A DNA stretch of 64,000 nt from Acinetobacter sp. ANC 4910 (GTDB taxonomy: Bacteria; Pseudomonadota; Gammaproteobacteria; Pseudomonadales; Moraxellaceae), in assembly GCF_004331035.1 (NCBI RefSeq), contig NZ_SJNT01000005.1, forward strand, positions 186,001 through 250,000, written 5' to 3'. Position 1 is the first letter of the stretch. The number at the start of each line of letters is the position of its first letter. The notes beneath the pieces were generated by a model. That model saw only the letters and a list, made by a program, of their open reading frames with translations, did no database searches and had not been told where the DNA came from. Both the position numbers and the translations under genes were made by a program. Shown in pieces: positions 1 to 9,309 of the stretch.

Positions 1-458
1 GTGAACTGTAAAATTTCCCGCAACATCAACGGATCAGGTTTAGACTTGGTTTCGCTTGCCGCACGCGTAATCTCAAACAAATCATGACTATTGGTTTGAG
101 CGAGCACACGATCCAAACCTTTACGGCTTTTACCTGTCGCCACCGCAAGCTGAACCCCCTGATTTTTGAGTCCATACAACATTTCAGCAATCCCCGCAAA
201 CCAAGCATCATCGGTTGAATGGGCAACATAATGATCGCCATAACACTTCAAAAGATCAGTATGTAATTCAGGCACTGTCGGAAATAAAACTTGAGCCACT
301 TCAGGCAAACCCAAACCAATAATACTTTTTGCCGCTTCAGGCGTTAAGGGTTGTTCAAATTGCTGCGCTGCAAACAAAAGACTGTCCACAATTTGCCCCA
401 CTGAATCAAATAATGTGCCATCCCAATCAAAGACAATCAGTTCTACAGGTTCTTGCAT
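1..458 (-). CDS. HAD-superfamily hydrolase, phosphoglycolate phosphatase-like (3' end cut by window)
   Basis: The reading frame starts with ATG at 458 and runs off the left edge, so only about 152 N-terminal residues are visible. HAD motif I is clear near residues 10-18 (FDWDGTLFDS; D11 nucleophile and D13 acid/base). Motif II is the Thr in AVATGKS, and a Lys of motif III appears in SKPDP. The cap region between them fits a small-cap phosphatase of the Gph type acting on a small phosphorylated metabolite; the substrate cannot be told. It lies downstream of rluC on the same strand after a 311 bp gap. This rluC-HAD order is also known in Pseudomonas. Fold assignment is firm, exact function is inference. 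Confidence 0.85.
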   Translation of the reverse strand, partial: MQEPVELIVFDWDGTLFDSVGQIVDSLLFAAQQFEQPLTPEAAKSIIGLGLPEVAQVLFPTVPELHTDLLKCYGDHYVAHSTDDAWFAGIAEMLYGLKNQGVQLAVATGKSRKGLDRVLAQTNSHDLFEITRAASETKSKPDPLMLREILQF

Positions 459-769
459 ATTTTTCTCTTTGTTTAATCTAGTCTAAATATTTAATTCAAA
501 ATGAAAGTTTGATACGCGAAAATGTCATCCGCAATGGTTCGAGGCAAAACAATTTTGAATAAATAAAGTTTTTGCAATCCATCAATCAAAAGTTGCTACT
601 GAACGAGTTTTGCAGTGAGGCGCGTTGCGCCGCAAGTTGGTTTTCTTGCGAAGCTTCGCTTCTCATTTTGCCAAAACAAAAGTAGGTAAAACCGAAGGTT
701 AAATCCAAACATGTATACCCTAATGAACAAATTTCTCAGTTCGCTCAGAATACTTTTTTGAATTCAGAC
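459..769. other. Intergenic stretch between rluC and the HAD gene
   Basis: No coding frame is convincing here. The stretch holds an array of short palindromes at about 611-660 (listed separately). The rest is A+T-rich without a clear promoter; a T-rich intrinsic terminator for rluC was not found. Confidence 0.5.
611..660. repeat. Cluster of small palindromes, REP-like
   Basis: Three short inverted repeats follow one another. GGCGC (619-623) pairs with GCGCC (627-631) around GTT. CGCAAG (631-636) can pair with CTTGCG (645-650). GCGAAG (648-653) pairs with CTTCGC (654-659) as a perfect 12-bp palindrome. The G+C-rich palindromes stand out from the A+T-rich surroundings, as dispersed intergenic repeats do. 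No second copy was noticed in the window, so repeat status is a guess. Confidence 0.35.
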
Positions 770-1708
770 TTAATCCTTCTTCTGTGCTCTTAACTGCGCC
801 ACAATACTCTGCATATCTTCAGGTAAAGGTGCTTCTATTGGTGGATAACCAGGAATATCCAAACGCATGGCGTGTAAACATAAACGGCGTGGTTTTGGCC
901 CCTTATATTCCGTTTCATGACCATATTTATCATCGCCAACCAGTGGATGACCAATACTCAAACCATGCACACGAATTTGATGGGTACGACCCGAAAGTGG
1001 CGAAGCATACACCAAAGTCGCATGCATAAAACGCTCAGCGACATTCCACTGAGTTTTCGAATCTTTCCCTTCTTTAGATACGCGTACACGACGTTCGCCA
1101 TTCGACAATTCGTAACGGTGTAAAGGCGCATCAATCAACTGCTTATCGAGGCTGACGACACCTTTGACCACAGCAGCATAAGTCTTCTTAATTTTGTGTT
1201 CACGCAGCATATCTTGCAAAGTTTTTAACACGCTACGTTTCTTAGAAATCATCACCAAACCGGATGTATCACGGTCAATTCGATGAATCAGTTCTAAATA
1301 TTTTTTGCCCGTCGCAGCCCTTAAGCCCTCAATCAAACCATAAGCCACGCCACTGCCGCCATGCACCGCAATTCCCGATGGTTTATTCACCACCATTAAG
1401 CCTTCATCTTCATAGACTACACGACTGAGTAAACTTTGTGCGACTTTGTCTGAAACAGGGGCAGCCGTTTCATCTTTTTGTTCATAACGAATTGGCGCCA
1501 CACGAATCTGATCACCAATTGCCAATTTGGTTTCCGCTTTAATGCGCTTTTTATTCACGCGCACCTGACCTTCACGAATTAAACGATAAATGCGACTTTT
1601 CGGCACACCTTTGAGTCGGCTAAATAAAAAATTATCGATGCGTTGACCCGCTTGATGCTCATCCACTTCAAACCAAGTGACACTTTGCCATTCTTGCGTA
1701 GAATTCAT
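770..1708 (-). CDS. rluC: 23S rRNA pseudouridine synthase RluC (955/2504/2580)
   Basis: This 312-residue protein has the RluA-family layout. An S4 RNA-binding domain lies at about residues 22-70 (QRIDNFLFSRL, then REGQVRVNKKR). The catalytic pseudouridine synthase domain follows from about residue 98. The signature HRIDRDTSG lies at 142-150, with D145 as the expected catalytic aspartate, and GRTHQIRVH lies further on. The family converts uridines 955, 2504 and 2580 of 23S rRNA to pseudouridine during large-subunit assembly. Divergent orientation to rne, as in E. coli and Pseudomonas, favours RluC over RluD or other paralogues. The ATG start gives the usual length. Confidence 0.93.
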   Translation of the reverse strand: MNSTQEWQSVTWFEVDEHQAGQRIDNFLFSRLKGVPKSRIYRLIREGQVRVNKKRIKAETKLAIGDQIRVAPIRYEQKDETAAPVSDKVAQSLLSRVVYEDEGLMVVNKPSGIAVHGGSGVAYGLIEGLRAATGKKYLELIHRIDRDTSGLVMISKKRSVLKTLQDMLREHKIKKTYAAVVKGVVSLDKQLIDAPLHRYELSNGERRVRVSKEGKDSKTQWNVAERFMHATLVYASPLSGRTHQIRVHGLSIGHPLVGDDKYGHETEYKGPKPRRLCLHAMRLDIPGYPPIEAPLPEDMQSIVAQLRAQKKD

Positions 1709-1739
1709 ACAGATACTGTGACCTAAAAAAATACTAAAA

Positions 1740-1770
1740 TTGATTAAAAACTGATCATTTAGGCTATACT
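1740..1770 (+). promoter_or_regulatory. Candidate sigma-70 promoter for rne
   Basis: TTGATT (1740-1745) and TATACT (1765-1770) resemble -35 and -10 boxes but are 19 bp apart, longer than the preferred 17. A second possible -10 of extended type, TGCTATAGT, lies at 1818-1826 without a clear -35. Either would give a leader of more than 600 nt before rne, in line with long rne leaders elsewhere. Confidence 0.35.
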
Positions 1771-1939
1771 TTTCACTAGAAACGTTAGCTTAGCCCATAG
1801 GCAGATGATGCAAGGTTTGCTATAGTCAGCGCACGGAAACCATCGTAAGTGAATCATCATCAACGCATTTCAATTGAAGTTAAGTTGAAATGTGACTGAC
1901 ATTTTGATTATAAACTCGAAAAGGTCCCAAAAGAATTAT

Positions 1940-2235
1940 GCCGACGCCGAAGGCTTATTATATCGGCAAAACTGCAAACTGTTGCGTTTAATTGTACCTC
2001 AGGTACATAAATCAGTTTGCCTGAAAAAATATGTCGCCAACCTCAAGTTGGTTTTTAAACGTAAACTGATACACATCAGATTAGTCGCACCCTGAAACCA
2101 CATTCAGGCTACAGCGTCTGATGCATTGGATCTGCACAATTTGTAAAGATACGACGATAATTCCGTATCAAGACACTCTTATGTAGGGATGCTCTTCGAG
2201 CAATGTGACAGTGAAAGTTACTCACATCCAATGCA
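1940..2235 (+). promoter_or_regulatory. Structured 5' leader of rne, upstream hairpin set
   Basis: Inverted repeats seen directly: GCCGA (1940-1944) with TCGGC (1963-1967); GCAAACTG (1974-1981) with CAGTTTGC (2013-2020), enclosing GTACC (1994-1998) with GGTAC (2002-2006); and a long-range pair TGCATTGGAT (2122-2131) with ATCCAATGCA (2226-2235), which encloses GATACG (2148-2153) with CGTATC (2164-2169). In E. coli, RNase E cuts its own mRNA after binding a leader hairpin, which adjusts enzyme level. A comparable feedback here is inference. Confidence 0.55.
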
Positions 2236-2410
2236 CCGCTCGTTCGCCAGTGAAGTGTACAGGTGTCTTTAATCGTTGAAAGATTGAAGCCGTATTGCCA
2301 TCATCAATACGTGAATCAAAACTGGAGCCCACCTTAAAAAAGGCCAGTGAAAACCCTCAGACCACAATTGGTTTATTTGAGATCTGAGTTTGATCCATGA
2401 TGTTTGATGC

Positions 2411-2462
2411 TCGCTACGTGAATAGCGATTTTTTGCTGTGTATCACTATAAGGTGTTACACC
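2411..2462 (+). promoter_or_regulatory. Terminator-like hairpin and SD hairpin just before rne
   Basis: TCGCT (2411-2415) pairs with AGCGA (2424-2428) and is followed at once by six T (2429-2434). This looks like a weak terminator or an RNase E landing site. Next, GGTG (2452-2455), the ribosome binding site, can pair with CACC (2459-2462) just before the ATG at 2464. Both lie within 55 bp of the start and could set rne expression. Confidence 0.45.
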
Positions 2463-2463
2463 C

Positions 2464-5400
2464 ATGAAACGTATGTTGATTAATGCAACACATGCTGAGG
2501 AAGTCCGCGTTGCACTTGTTACTGGTCAGCGTCTTTACGATTTTGATTTAGAAAATCGTACTCGTGAACAAAAAAAATCGAATATCTATAAAGGTCATGT
2601 GACTCGCGTCGAGCCTTCTCTAGAAGCTGTATTTGTAGAATATGGTGCAGGTCGTCAAGGCTTCCTGTCTATGCGCGAAATCGCAAATTCATACTACAAA
2701 GCTGACCCTCGCCAGACTTCGAATATCCGTGAACTGATTACTGAAGGCACTGAGCTTTTAGTCCAAGTGGAAAAAGAAGAACGTGGCAACAAAGGCGCTG
2801 CACTTTCTACCTTTATTTCTTTGGCAGGTCGCTATTTAGTCCTCATGCCAAATAATCCCAAAGGTGGTGGCATCAGCCGTCAAATTTCGGGTTCAGTTCG
2901 TGAAGAATTAAAAGAAATGTTGGCATCACTCAATGTCCCTCGTGGCATGAGCGTGATTGTACGTACTGCGGGTATTGGTCGTTCTCAAGAAGAATTACAA
3001 CTCGATCTACAACACCTTCTCGATCTTTGGGCACAAATCCAAAATACAGCGAGTTCTGGTCCATCACCAATGTTGGTACACCAAGAAGCAGGTGTAGTGA
3101 CACGTGCCATCCGTGATTACTTACGTGATGATGTGGCAGAAATTTTAATTGACTCTGAGCAAGCCTATAACGAAGCTTATAATTTCGTAAAAGCAGTCAT
3201 GCCTCGTCAAATTGACAAGTTAAAAACCTACACCTTAAACGAGCCATTATTTGCTCATTTTGGTATCGAAAGCCAAATTCAAACCGCTTATGAGCGTGAA
3301 GTAAAATTACCTTCTGGTGGTTCAATCGTGATTGACCAAACAGAAGCTTTGGTTTCGATTGATATTAACTCTGCAAAATCGACTCGTGGTCATGATGTAG
3401 AAGAAACTGCACTCAATACCAACCTAGAAGCCGCAGAAGAAATTGCACGTCAATTGCGCTTACGTGACATTGGTGGTTTGGTAGTCATCGACTTCATCGA
3501 TATGACCAAAGACCGCAACCAACGCATGGTAGAAGCAAAATTACGTGAAGCAACGCAAAGCGACCGTGCACGTATTCAATTTGGTCAATTGTCGCGCTTT
3601 GGTTTAATGGAAATGAGCCGTCAACGCTTACGTCCATCTTTAGAAGAAGCCACTGGTTATGTTTGCCCCCGCTGTCATGGTACAGGTATGGTGCGTGACT
3701 TACGCTCACTTTCACTTTCAATTATGCGTAAAGTGGAAGAAATTGCTCTACGTGAACGTCATGGTGAAGTTCAAGTTGAAGTGCCTGTAGAAATTGCTGC
3801 ATTCTTATTGAATGAAAAGCGTCACAGCCTCGTTTACTTAGAGCAAACCTCGGGTGTTCGTGTGACGGTATTACCACACCCTCACTTAGAAACACCACAT
3901 TACGAAATTTCTTATAACCCTGAAGGCTTCGCGCCAACTAGCTATGAACGTACCGAAGCAACACGTTCTAGCGAAAAAGAATTGGGTTATGAAGCTTCAG
4001 ATTGGCATTTAGAAGATGCGGATCAACAACCAAGTGCTGCACCTATTGCTGACAAACATGGCAAGAAAAAGCCACAGCAAGCTGCTCAACAAAGTACGCA
4101 AGCCCCTAGCCCTGCTGCTGTAGCAACTGCGTCAAGCAGTCCATGTGCATGGTTAGAAAATCTATTTGTTCAAAAGCAAGCGGCAACTGTAGATCAAGCG
4201 CGTACAGCAAATAATGCAGCTGCGGCAATTGAGCAAATGGTCAATGGTGGCGCAGTCAGCCGCGGTCAATTTGGTCAAGTAACAGCAACACCTCCTGCTG
4301 TTGCCGCAACACCTGTTGCAAACAACAATGTGTACTTGTCGGCTACACCTGCTCCACAAAAATCAGAGCAACGTGACTTTGCAGAAAAAAATTCTGAGAA
4401 AGAAGAAAAATCGCAACGTCACAACAAAAAGCGCAACAATAACAACAAGCAACGCGAACAACGTGAGCAACCACAAGAACAAAATCAAGTGGTTGAAGAA
4501 GTTGTACAAATGTCGCGCCAAGAGCAACGCCAAGAACAGCGTGAGCAAAAGCGTCAACGTCAGCAACAACGTCAACCACAGCAAGAGCAACAAAGCGAAC
4601 CGCATGTTGAACAAGCTGTTCCACGTCGTGACCGTAACAACCAACAGCGCCCGAATCGCCCAAATCGCCACCGCGACCAAAGCGTATTCAATGAGCAACA
4701 AGCTGCTGTAGCCGCACCTGCTCCAGTCGTAGTCGATGAGCAACAAGTCAAGGTAGAAGTCATTGATGCTCCGCGTCAAGACATCATGCCAACAGCTCTC
4801 GTGGTCAATGTAGATCAAGCGCAAAGTGAAATCATCGCCATCAACAAGCCTGCAACCGTAAAGGCTGTGGAAGCTGTGGCTGTTCCTGCTGTGACTGAAA
4901 CTCCAGAAGTGGTTGAAGCTGTTCCTACCACGGTTGTGACTGAAGCAAAAGTTGAAGTTCAGGCTGAAGCACCAGCGCCACAAGTTGAAGTGGAAGCGCA
5001 AAAGCCTCGTTCTGACGGCAAACGTGCAAGCAATGACCCGCGTATGCGTCGTCGCCAACAACGTGATGCTCAAGCTAAACGAGTGCAAGCGCCAAAGCTT
5101 AACCCGTCACAAGTACCGACTTTAGCGCAATACACAGTAGGTAGCTTAATTCGCCATGTTTATGGTGAAGACTGTGCTGTGCTGATTGAGCAATTTGGCT
5201 TAATCCCAACCTTCAACCGTGCCTTACAGAAGTTTACTGCAGAATATGCAGCAAGCCTCAACACAAGCACTGTGGTTGTTGAAGCGGAGAAAAAACCTGT
5301 CACACGTGATGTCGAAGTTGCGAAAGCTACTCCTGAAGCTGAACCTGCACCTGTGTTGGACTTAACACCTCCAAAGCCTGAGTCAGAAAAGCGTGTTGCC

Positions 5401-5805
5401 AATGACCCACGTGAGCGTCGTCGTTTAGCAAAACAGGCTGCTGAGCAAGCCCTAGCGCAAGTTAAACAAGCACATGTGGAAGAAGCACCTATTGTTGCTG
5501 AGCCAGTTGTTGCTCCAGTGGTTGAAAAGATTGCAGTTGTAGTGGAGCCTGTAGAGGCTGCTGCTGCCGAAGTTGCAGTCACTGAAGCAGTGGTGGCTGA
5601 AACCCCTGTTGTAGAAGCAGTGGCTGAAACTAAAGCGCCTGCGAAAACCAAAGCCAAAGCAGAGCCAGTACAAACTGAACTGAGCGTTGATGTTGCCGCA
5701 GAAGAAACAACTGAAACGTTGAGCGAAAAGGAAGAGAAAGAAAAAGCTCGTCCTCGTCGTCCACGCGGCCGTCCACCGAAAAAAGTAACACCTACAGCAG
5801 AGTAA
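2464..5805 (+). CDS. rne: Ribonuclease E
   Basis: The 1113-residue protein has the RNase E layout. An S1 RNA-binding domain lies at about residues 37-120. The DNase I-like catalytic core carries metal-binding D300 (SIDINS) and D343 (VVIDFIDM). A zinc-link CPRCHGTG (C401, C404) joins protomers into the tetramer. The C-terminal half from about residue 530 is low-complexity, rich in Gln/Arg then Pro/Ala/Val/Glu, as in degradosome scaffolds. It includes a short ordered-looking block near 885-930 and two copies of a basic motif containing NDPR (857-860 and 980-983). The protein ends in Arg/Pro-rich [12 protein letters not shown]. It performs rRNA processing and bulk mRNA decay at the inner membrane. 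The ATG has SD AGGTG. Confidence 0.97.
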   Translation: MKRMLINATHAEEVRVALVTGQRLYDFDLENRTREQKKSNIYKGHVTRVEPSLEAVFVEYGAGRQGFLSMREIANSYYKADPRQTSNIRELITEGTELLVQVEKEERGNKGAALSTFISLAGRYLVLMPNNPKGGGISRQISGSVREELKEMLASLNVPRGMSVIVRTAGIGRSQEELQLDLQHLLDLWAQIQNTASSGPSPMLVHQEAGVVTRAIRDYLRDDVAEILIDSEQAYNEAYNFVKAVMPRQIDKLKTYTLNEPLFAHFGIESQIQTAYEREVKLPSGGSIVIDQTEALVSIDINSAKSTRGHDVEETALNTNLEAAEEIARQLRLRDIGGLVVIDFIDMTKDRNQRMVEAKLREATQSDRARIQFGQLSRFGLMEMSRQRLRPSLEEATGYVCPRCHGTGMVRDLRSLSLSIMRKVEEIALRERHGEVQVEVPVEIAAFLLNEKRHSLVYLEQTSGVRVTVLPHPHLETPHYEISYNPEGFAPTSYERTEATRSSEKELGYEASDWHLEDADQQPSAAPIADKHGKKKPQQAAQQSTQAPSPAAVATASSSPCAWLENLFVQKQAATVDQARTANNAAAAIEQMVNGGAVSRGQFGQVTATPPAVAATPVANNNVYLSATPAPQKSEQRDFAEKNSEKEEKSQRHNKKRNNNNKQREQREQPQEQNQVVEEVVQMSRQEQRQEQREQKRQRQQQRQPQQEQQSEPHVEQAVPRRDRNNQQRPNRPNRHRDQSVFNEQQAAVAAPAPVVVDEQQVKVEVIDAPRQDIMPTALVVNVDQAQSEIIAINKPATVKAVEAVAVPAVTETPEVVEAVPTTVVTEAKVEVQAEAPAPQVEVEAQKPRSDGKRASNDPRMRRRQQRDAQAKRVQAPKLNPSQVPTLAQYTVGSLIRHVYGEDCAVLIEQFGLIPTFNRALQKFTAEYAASLNTSTVVVEAEKKPVTRDVEVAKATPEAEPAPVLDLTPPKPESEKRVANDPRERRRLAKQAAEQALAQVKQAHVEEAPIVAEPVVAPVVEKIAVVVEPVEAAAAEVAVTEAVVAETPVVEAVAETKAPAKTKAKAEPVQTELSVDVAAEETTETLSEKEEKEKARPRRPRGRPPKKVTPTAE

Positions 5806-5833
5806 GTATTTACCCAATTGCTGTGAAATAATT

Positions 5834-5868
5834 AAAACCTAGTCATTTCGATGGCTAGGTTTTTTTTG
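5834..5868 (+). terminator. Intrinsic terminator after rne
   Basis: AAACCTAG at about 5835-5842 pairs with CTAGGTTT around 5855, followed by a run of T. It lies 28 bp after the rne stop. Confidence 0.85.
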
Positions 5869-5993
5869 TTATTTTGAATAGATTAGGTTGATTGCACTAG
5901 AAAGAAACGATTAAAAGGACAACTGTACAGATTACTACGTTCAACCTGTAGACAAAGACATCGTATTGGACACGAAAAATAAATAGGATTCTT

Positions 5994-7835
5994 ATGAGCC
6001 AAACCACACAGAGCGATCTTATTGGAATTACAGACGTCGCTGCAAAAATCCCACAATTTATTGGAAAACTTCCGCATCTAATTACAGGATTAAAACAAGC
6101 ATACTTACGCACCCCAAACTCACCAGCGGGCTTAGGTATTGCCTTTGAAAAAGCCGTAAAACGCAATCCACATGGCTATGCGTTATTATTTGAAGAGCAG
6201 AAATATACCTACCAACAACTCAATGATTGGGCAAACCAAATTGGGCATTATTATTTATCGATTGGTGCACAAAAAGGTGATGTCATTGCGGTAATGATTG
6301 AAAACCGCCCAGAACTGGTTGCCAGTGTTTTAGCTTTGGCAAAAATCGGGGTCACAGCAGCTTTAGTGAACACTTCACAAGTCGGCAAAGTTTTGGCGCA
6401 TAGTATTAATTTAGTCAATCCTATCGCACTTATTGTTGGAGAAGAATGCCGTGCCGCTGTAGATGAAATTCGCCAAGAGCTTCACTTGATCGAGCAGCGT
6501 TTTCATTGGTTTGCCGACCAAGAAACACGTCAAGATGCAGGAACAGCACCTGCACACTATCTAAATTTAGCTAATGAAATCATCACCTTTCCGACCTTTA
6601 ACACGCCAACCACGCACAGTGTGAAAGGCAAAGATGGCTTGTTTTACATCTATACTTCAGGCACCACAGGCTTACCGAAAGCGGTGATTTTCACCCATAG
6701 CCGCTGGACGCTTGCCTATGGCACTTATGGACACGTACTGGATTTAAACAGTGACGATGTCATGTACGTTACTCTACCGCTCTACCACGCGACAGGCATT
6801 GTGGTGTGCTGGTGTGGGGTGATTGCAAGTAGTGCGACTTTGGCATTGCGACGTAAATATTCGACCTCTGCGTTCTGGAAAGATGTGCAAAAATTTAATG
6901 CGTCGGCAATTGGCTATGTGGGAGAGTTGTGCCGTTATTTAATGGATGCACCAGCATCAGAATTAGACCACGCCCATCGTGTCAAAAAAATGATTGGCAA
7001 TGGCATGCGTCCAAATATTTGGGATAAATTTAAACAACGTTTTGGCATCGAAGAAGTCCTCGAACTCTATGCATCGAGCGAAGGAAATGTTGGCTTTAGC
7101 AATGTGTTTAATTTCGACAATACTGTCGGATTTTCACCTACGCCTTATGCCATTGTTCAATTCGACAAAGAAAAGAATGAACCTATCCGCGATGCACACG
7201 GCTGGTGTCAAAAAGTAAGTAAAGGTGAAGTCGGTCTGTTGATCGGTAAAATTACCCGTCGCTCCCCTTTTGATGGCTATACCGACCCTGAAAAAAACAA
7301 GTCTGTGATTATGCCCAACGTGTTTAAACAAGGCGATGCCTACTTTAACACAGGTGATTTGGTGCGCGATATTGGCTTCCGCCATGCACAGTTTGTCGAT
7401 CGCCTTGGCGATACCTTCCGCTGGAAAGGTGAAAATGTCTCAACCACCGAAGTTGAGAATATGTTGTGTGAATATCCAAAGATTGTCGAAGCGGTAGTGT
7501 ACGGTGTGGAAATTCCACACACCAACGGACGTGCAGGTATGGCTGCCATTACCCTAGCAGAACAAGCTCAACTGAATGAACAAGACCTGCAAGCTATGCT
7601 CAGTTGCTTCAAAAAAAGCTTACCTACCTACGCCATCCCTGTGTTCTTACGTGTGCAAAAACAGGTGGAAACCACAGGGACCTTTAAATATCAGAAAAAC
7701 AAGCTGAAAGAGCAAGCCTTCAATCCAGAAAAAACCAATGAACAAATTTTAGTCTTGCTGCCAAACAGCAATGCCTATTGTGATATGAGTACTGAAATTT
7801 ACAGCAATATCCAACAGTACCAATATCGCTTCTAA
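5994..7835 (+). CDS. Long-chain acyl-CoA synthetase, FATP/SLC27-like AMP-binding enzyme
   Basis: This 613-residue adenylate-forming enzyme carries the AMP-binding loop YTSGTTGLPKA near residue 220. It also has GDTFRWKGENVSTTE near 475, the hinge signature typical of the FATP/very-long-chain group rather than classical FadD. Such enzymes join a fatty acid to CoA through an acyl-adenylate, feeding beta-oxidation or lipid synthesis, and act at the inner face of the membrane. A hydrophobic N-terminal segment is not evident. It has its own terminator and is a single-gene unit. Chain-length preference cannot be read from sequence. Confidence 0.88.
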   Translation: MSQTTQSDLIGITDVAAKIPQFIGKLPHLITGLKQAYLRTPNSPAGLGIAFEKAVKRNPHGYALLFEEQKYTYQQLNDWANQIGHYYLSIGAQKGDVIAVMIENRPELVASVLALAKIGVTAALVNTSQVGKVLAHSINLVNPIALIVGEECRAAVDEIRQELHLIEQRFHWFADQETRQDAGTAPAHYLNLANEIITFPTFNTPTTHSVKGKDGLFYIYTSGTTGLPKAVIFTHSRWTLAYGTYGHVLDLNSDDVMYVTLPLYHATGIVVCWCGVIASSATLALRRKYSTSAFWKDVQKFNASAIGYVGELCRYLMDAPASELDHAHRVKKMIGNGMRPNIWDKFKQRFGIEEVLELYASSEGNVGFSNVFNFDNTVGFSPTPYAIVQFDKEKNEPIRDAHGWCQKVSKGEVGLLIGKITRRSPFDGYTDPEKNKSVIMPNVFKQGDAYFNTGDLVRDIGFRHAQFVDRLGDTFRWKGENVSTTEVENMLCEYPKIVEAVVYGVEIPHTNGRAGMAAITLAEQAQLNEQDLQAMLSCFKKSLPTYAIPVFLRVQKQVETTGTFKYQKNKLKEQAFNPEKTNEQILVLLPNSNAYCDMSTEIYSNIQQYQYRF

Positions 7836-7869
7836 ACTGAAATTTTGGTAATTTTTTGCATAAAATCAG

Positions 7870-7917
7870 GCAAAGTTGTTGTATTTATAATCAAACATCA
7901 ACAACTTTGCGATTTTT
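7870..7917 (+). terminator. Intrinsic terminator after the acyl-CoA synthetase
   Basis: A perfect 12-bp inverted repeat, GCAAAGTTGTTG (7870-7881) and CAACAACTTTGC (7899-7910), is followed by GATTTTT. The 17-nt loop is long, but stem and position fit termination. Confidence 0.75.
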
Positions 7918-7920
7918 CTC

Positions 7921-7948
7921 TTGCGCTCGTTCGAGATCTTGCTACAAT
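7921..7948 (+). promoter_or_regulatory. Promoter of the tRNA-Lys cluster
   Basis: TTGCGC (7921-7926) and TACAAT (7943-7948) are 16 bp apart and end 20 bp before the first tRNA. A G+C-rich stretch ACGCTCC follows the -10, like the discriminators of stable-RNA promoters. Confidence 0.65.
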
Positions 7949-7968
7949 ACGCTCCATCAAAACGAGAT

Positions 7969-8044
7969 GGGTCGTTAGCTCAGTTGGTAGAGCAGCGGAC
8001 TTTTAATCCGTTGGTCCCGCGTTCGAGTCGCGGACGACCCACCA
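7969..8044 (+). tRNA. tRNA-Lys (anticodon TTT), copy 1
   Basis: The 76-nt cloverleaf is complete with encoded CCA. The acceptor stem is GGGTCGT/ACGACCC. The D-arm is GCTC/GAGC. The anticodon loop CTTTTAA carries TTT at positions 34-36, and the T-arm has TTCGAGT. It is first of three identical copies, probably one transcript. Confidence 0.98.
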
Positions 8045-8062
8045 CTTATTTTGATTCCTGAT

Positions 8063-8138
8063 GGGTCGTTAGCTCAGTTGGTAGAGCAGCGGACTTTTAA
8101 TCCGTTGGTCCCGCGTTCGAGTCGCGGACGACCCACCA
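8063..8138 (+). tRNA. tRNA-Lys (anticodon TTT), copy 2
   Basis: Base-for-base identical to copy 1 over 76 nt including CCA, 18 bp downstream of it. No promoter is visible in the short spacer, so co-transcription is likely. Confidence 0.98.
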
Positions 8139-8186
8139 TCTTTAAGCTTTACCAAAAAGCTGTCATAATGTGAAAGCATTCTAAAT

Positions 8187-8262
8187 GGGTCGTTAGCTCA
8201 GTTGGTAGAGCAGCGGACTTTTAATCCGTTGGTCCCGCGTTCGAGTCGCGGACGACCCACCA
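8187..8262 (+). tRNA. tRNA-Lys (anticodon TTT), copy 3
   Basis: Identical to copies 1 and 2, 48 bp downstream of copy 2. A clear T-rich terminator does not follow; the transcript end may be set by 3' processing. Confidence 0.98.
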
Positions 8263-8360
8263 TTTATTGCAAAACATCTTAAAACATTTCCTAGAGCACC
8301 GCTCTCCGCATCGCTACTATATTTTCATAGCATCTTTATCGCTTCTAATTTCATTGCACA

Positions 8361-9014
8361 TTATTGATCTTTAATTAAACGATACGTTTGTGTCGGCATC
8401 GGATAACCCGCTGCAAATAAATGCTGATTAATTTGATTATCTAGATCTAAAGTTCGATCCAAATCCAGAATAAGATTCTGTTGTTTATCGACCCGATAAT
8501 AAAATTCTGCCCCCTCTTCTAAATGCACCACCAATTCAGAATCTTCTGGGTTCACGGACCATGTATCACGTCGATAGGTTCGAATATTGCTGTCTTCAGC
8601 CAATTTTTCACTAAACAACTTTCCTGTGTAAACAATACTCCGATAGGCAGAACCATCGGCAGCCAAAGTCAAAATATATTCTGCCGAACCTTCGGAACAT
8701 TGTACAAAGTCATCTTTACAGGAAATCTTGACATGATAGCGCCCGACATAAAGGGCTTGCTCATCGGCTAAATCTTGTTGCACTGTTGACGCCGCTTCGT
8801 TGGGCATACTCGCCTGACCCGCCAGTTCCGTTAATTTTTTGCCAGACTGTGGCTGACGAGCAGCAGATGCAGGCTGTCCTTCATCTGCAGATAGCGTTGT
8901 TTGATCAGCATTAGGCGGTGTTGGACTACATGCTGCCAAAATTAGACTGAGATACAAACATCCCAGTAATGCCCCACCTAACTTCGGATGAAGTCTTACA
9001 CTTTTCCATTTCAT
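8361..9014 (-). CDS. Predicted lipoprotein, possibly NlpE-like fold
   Basis: The protein begins with a basic N-region and a hydrophobic stretch, then lipobox LAAC, after which SPTPPNAD starts a linker rich in Ala/Ser/Gln. It is therefore likely an outer-membrane lipoprotein. The C-terminal half (from GRYHVKISC) has alternating beta-strand character with YRRDTWSV and FYYRVD. That resembles the small barrel of NlpE/copper-resistance lipoproteins, but this is a weak visual match. I take the ATG at 9014 because it places the signal peptide properly; a longer frame from TTG at 9056 adds 14 residues without an SD. It faces away from the tRNA cluster. Function unknown. Confidence 0.75.
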   Translation of the reverse strand: MKWKSVRLHPKLGGALLGCLYLSLILAACSPTPPNADQTTLSADEGQPASAARQPQSGKKLTELAGQASMPNEAASTVQQDLADEQALYVGRYHVKISCKDDFVQCSEGSAEYILTLAADGSAYRSIVYTGKLFSEKLAEDSNIRTYRRDTWSVNPEDSELVVHLEEGAEFYYRVDKQQNLILDLDRTLDLDNQINQHLFAAGYPMPTQTYRLIKDQ

Positions 9015-9309
9015 CACGTTAATACACAACCCACATTCATTTGACCGAGCACCCAAAGGGTAAAAAATGTTATCGCGTCATTTATCCTTAAATTCGGCAA
9101 CAGCATTGCAAGCGCCTGTATTTACTTATCAAAAATAAAGGCATCTGTAAATTTGATCACATTTTATGTAGCGCACGGCTGAGCGCCTATGTTTATTTAC
9201 ATAACTTAACTATTTTCGTGCTGGCTTTGCTTTAAAAATTGAATTGCATCACCATTTATTAATTATGGGTTTGCAAGATATCCCTCATTCAATTTTTAAG
9301 GAGACCTGA

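Larger units (their letters stand above)
1709..2463. other. rluC-rne divergent intergenic region, mostly rne leader
   Basis: This 755 bp gap has no convincing gene. It must hold the divergent promoters, and from roughly 1830 onward it reads as a long structured 5' leader of rne with several inverted repeats (listed separately). A 67-codon frame at 1892-2095 crosses the leader hairpins and looks non-coding. Confidence 0.6.

Noticed and set aside
1892..2095. A 67-codon frame upstream of rne
   Set aside because: It coincides with the leader hairpins and has no SD; structure explains the sequence better.
4363..5088. Long open frames on the minus strand inside rne (for example 241 codons here and 165 codons at 5160-5657)
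   Set aside because: They mirror the low-complexity Gln/Ala/Val-rich tail of RNase E, give repetitive Leu/Ser/Thr-rich translations, and lack starts with SD.
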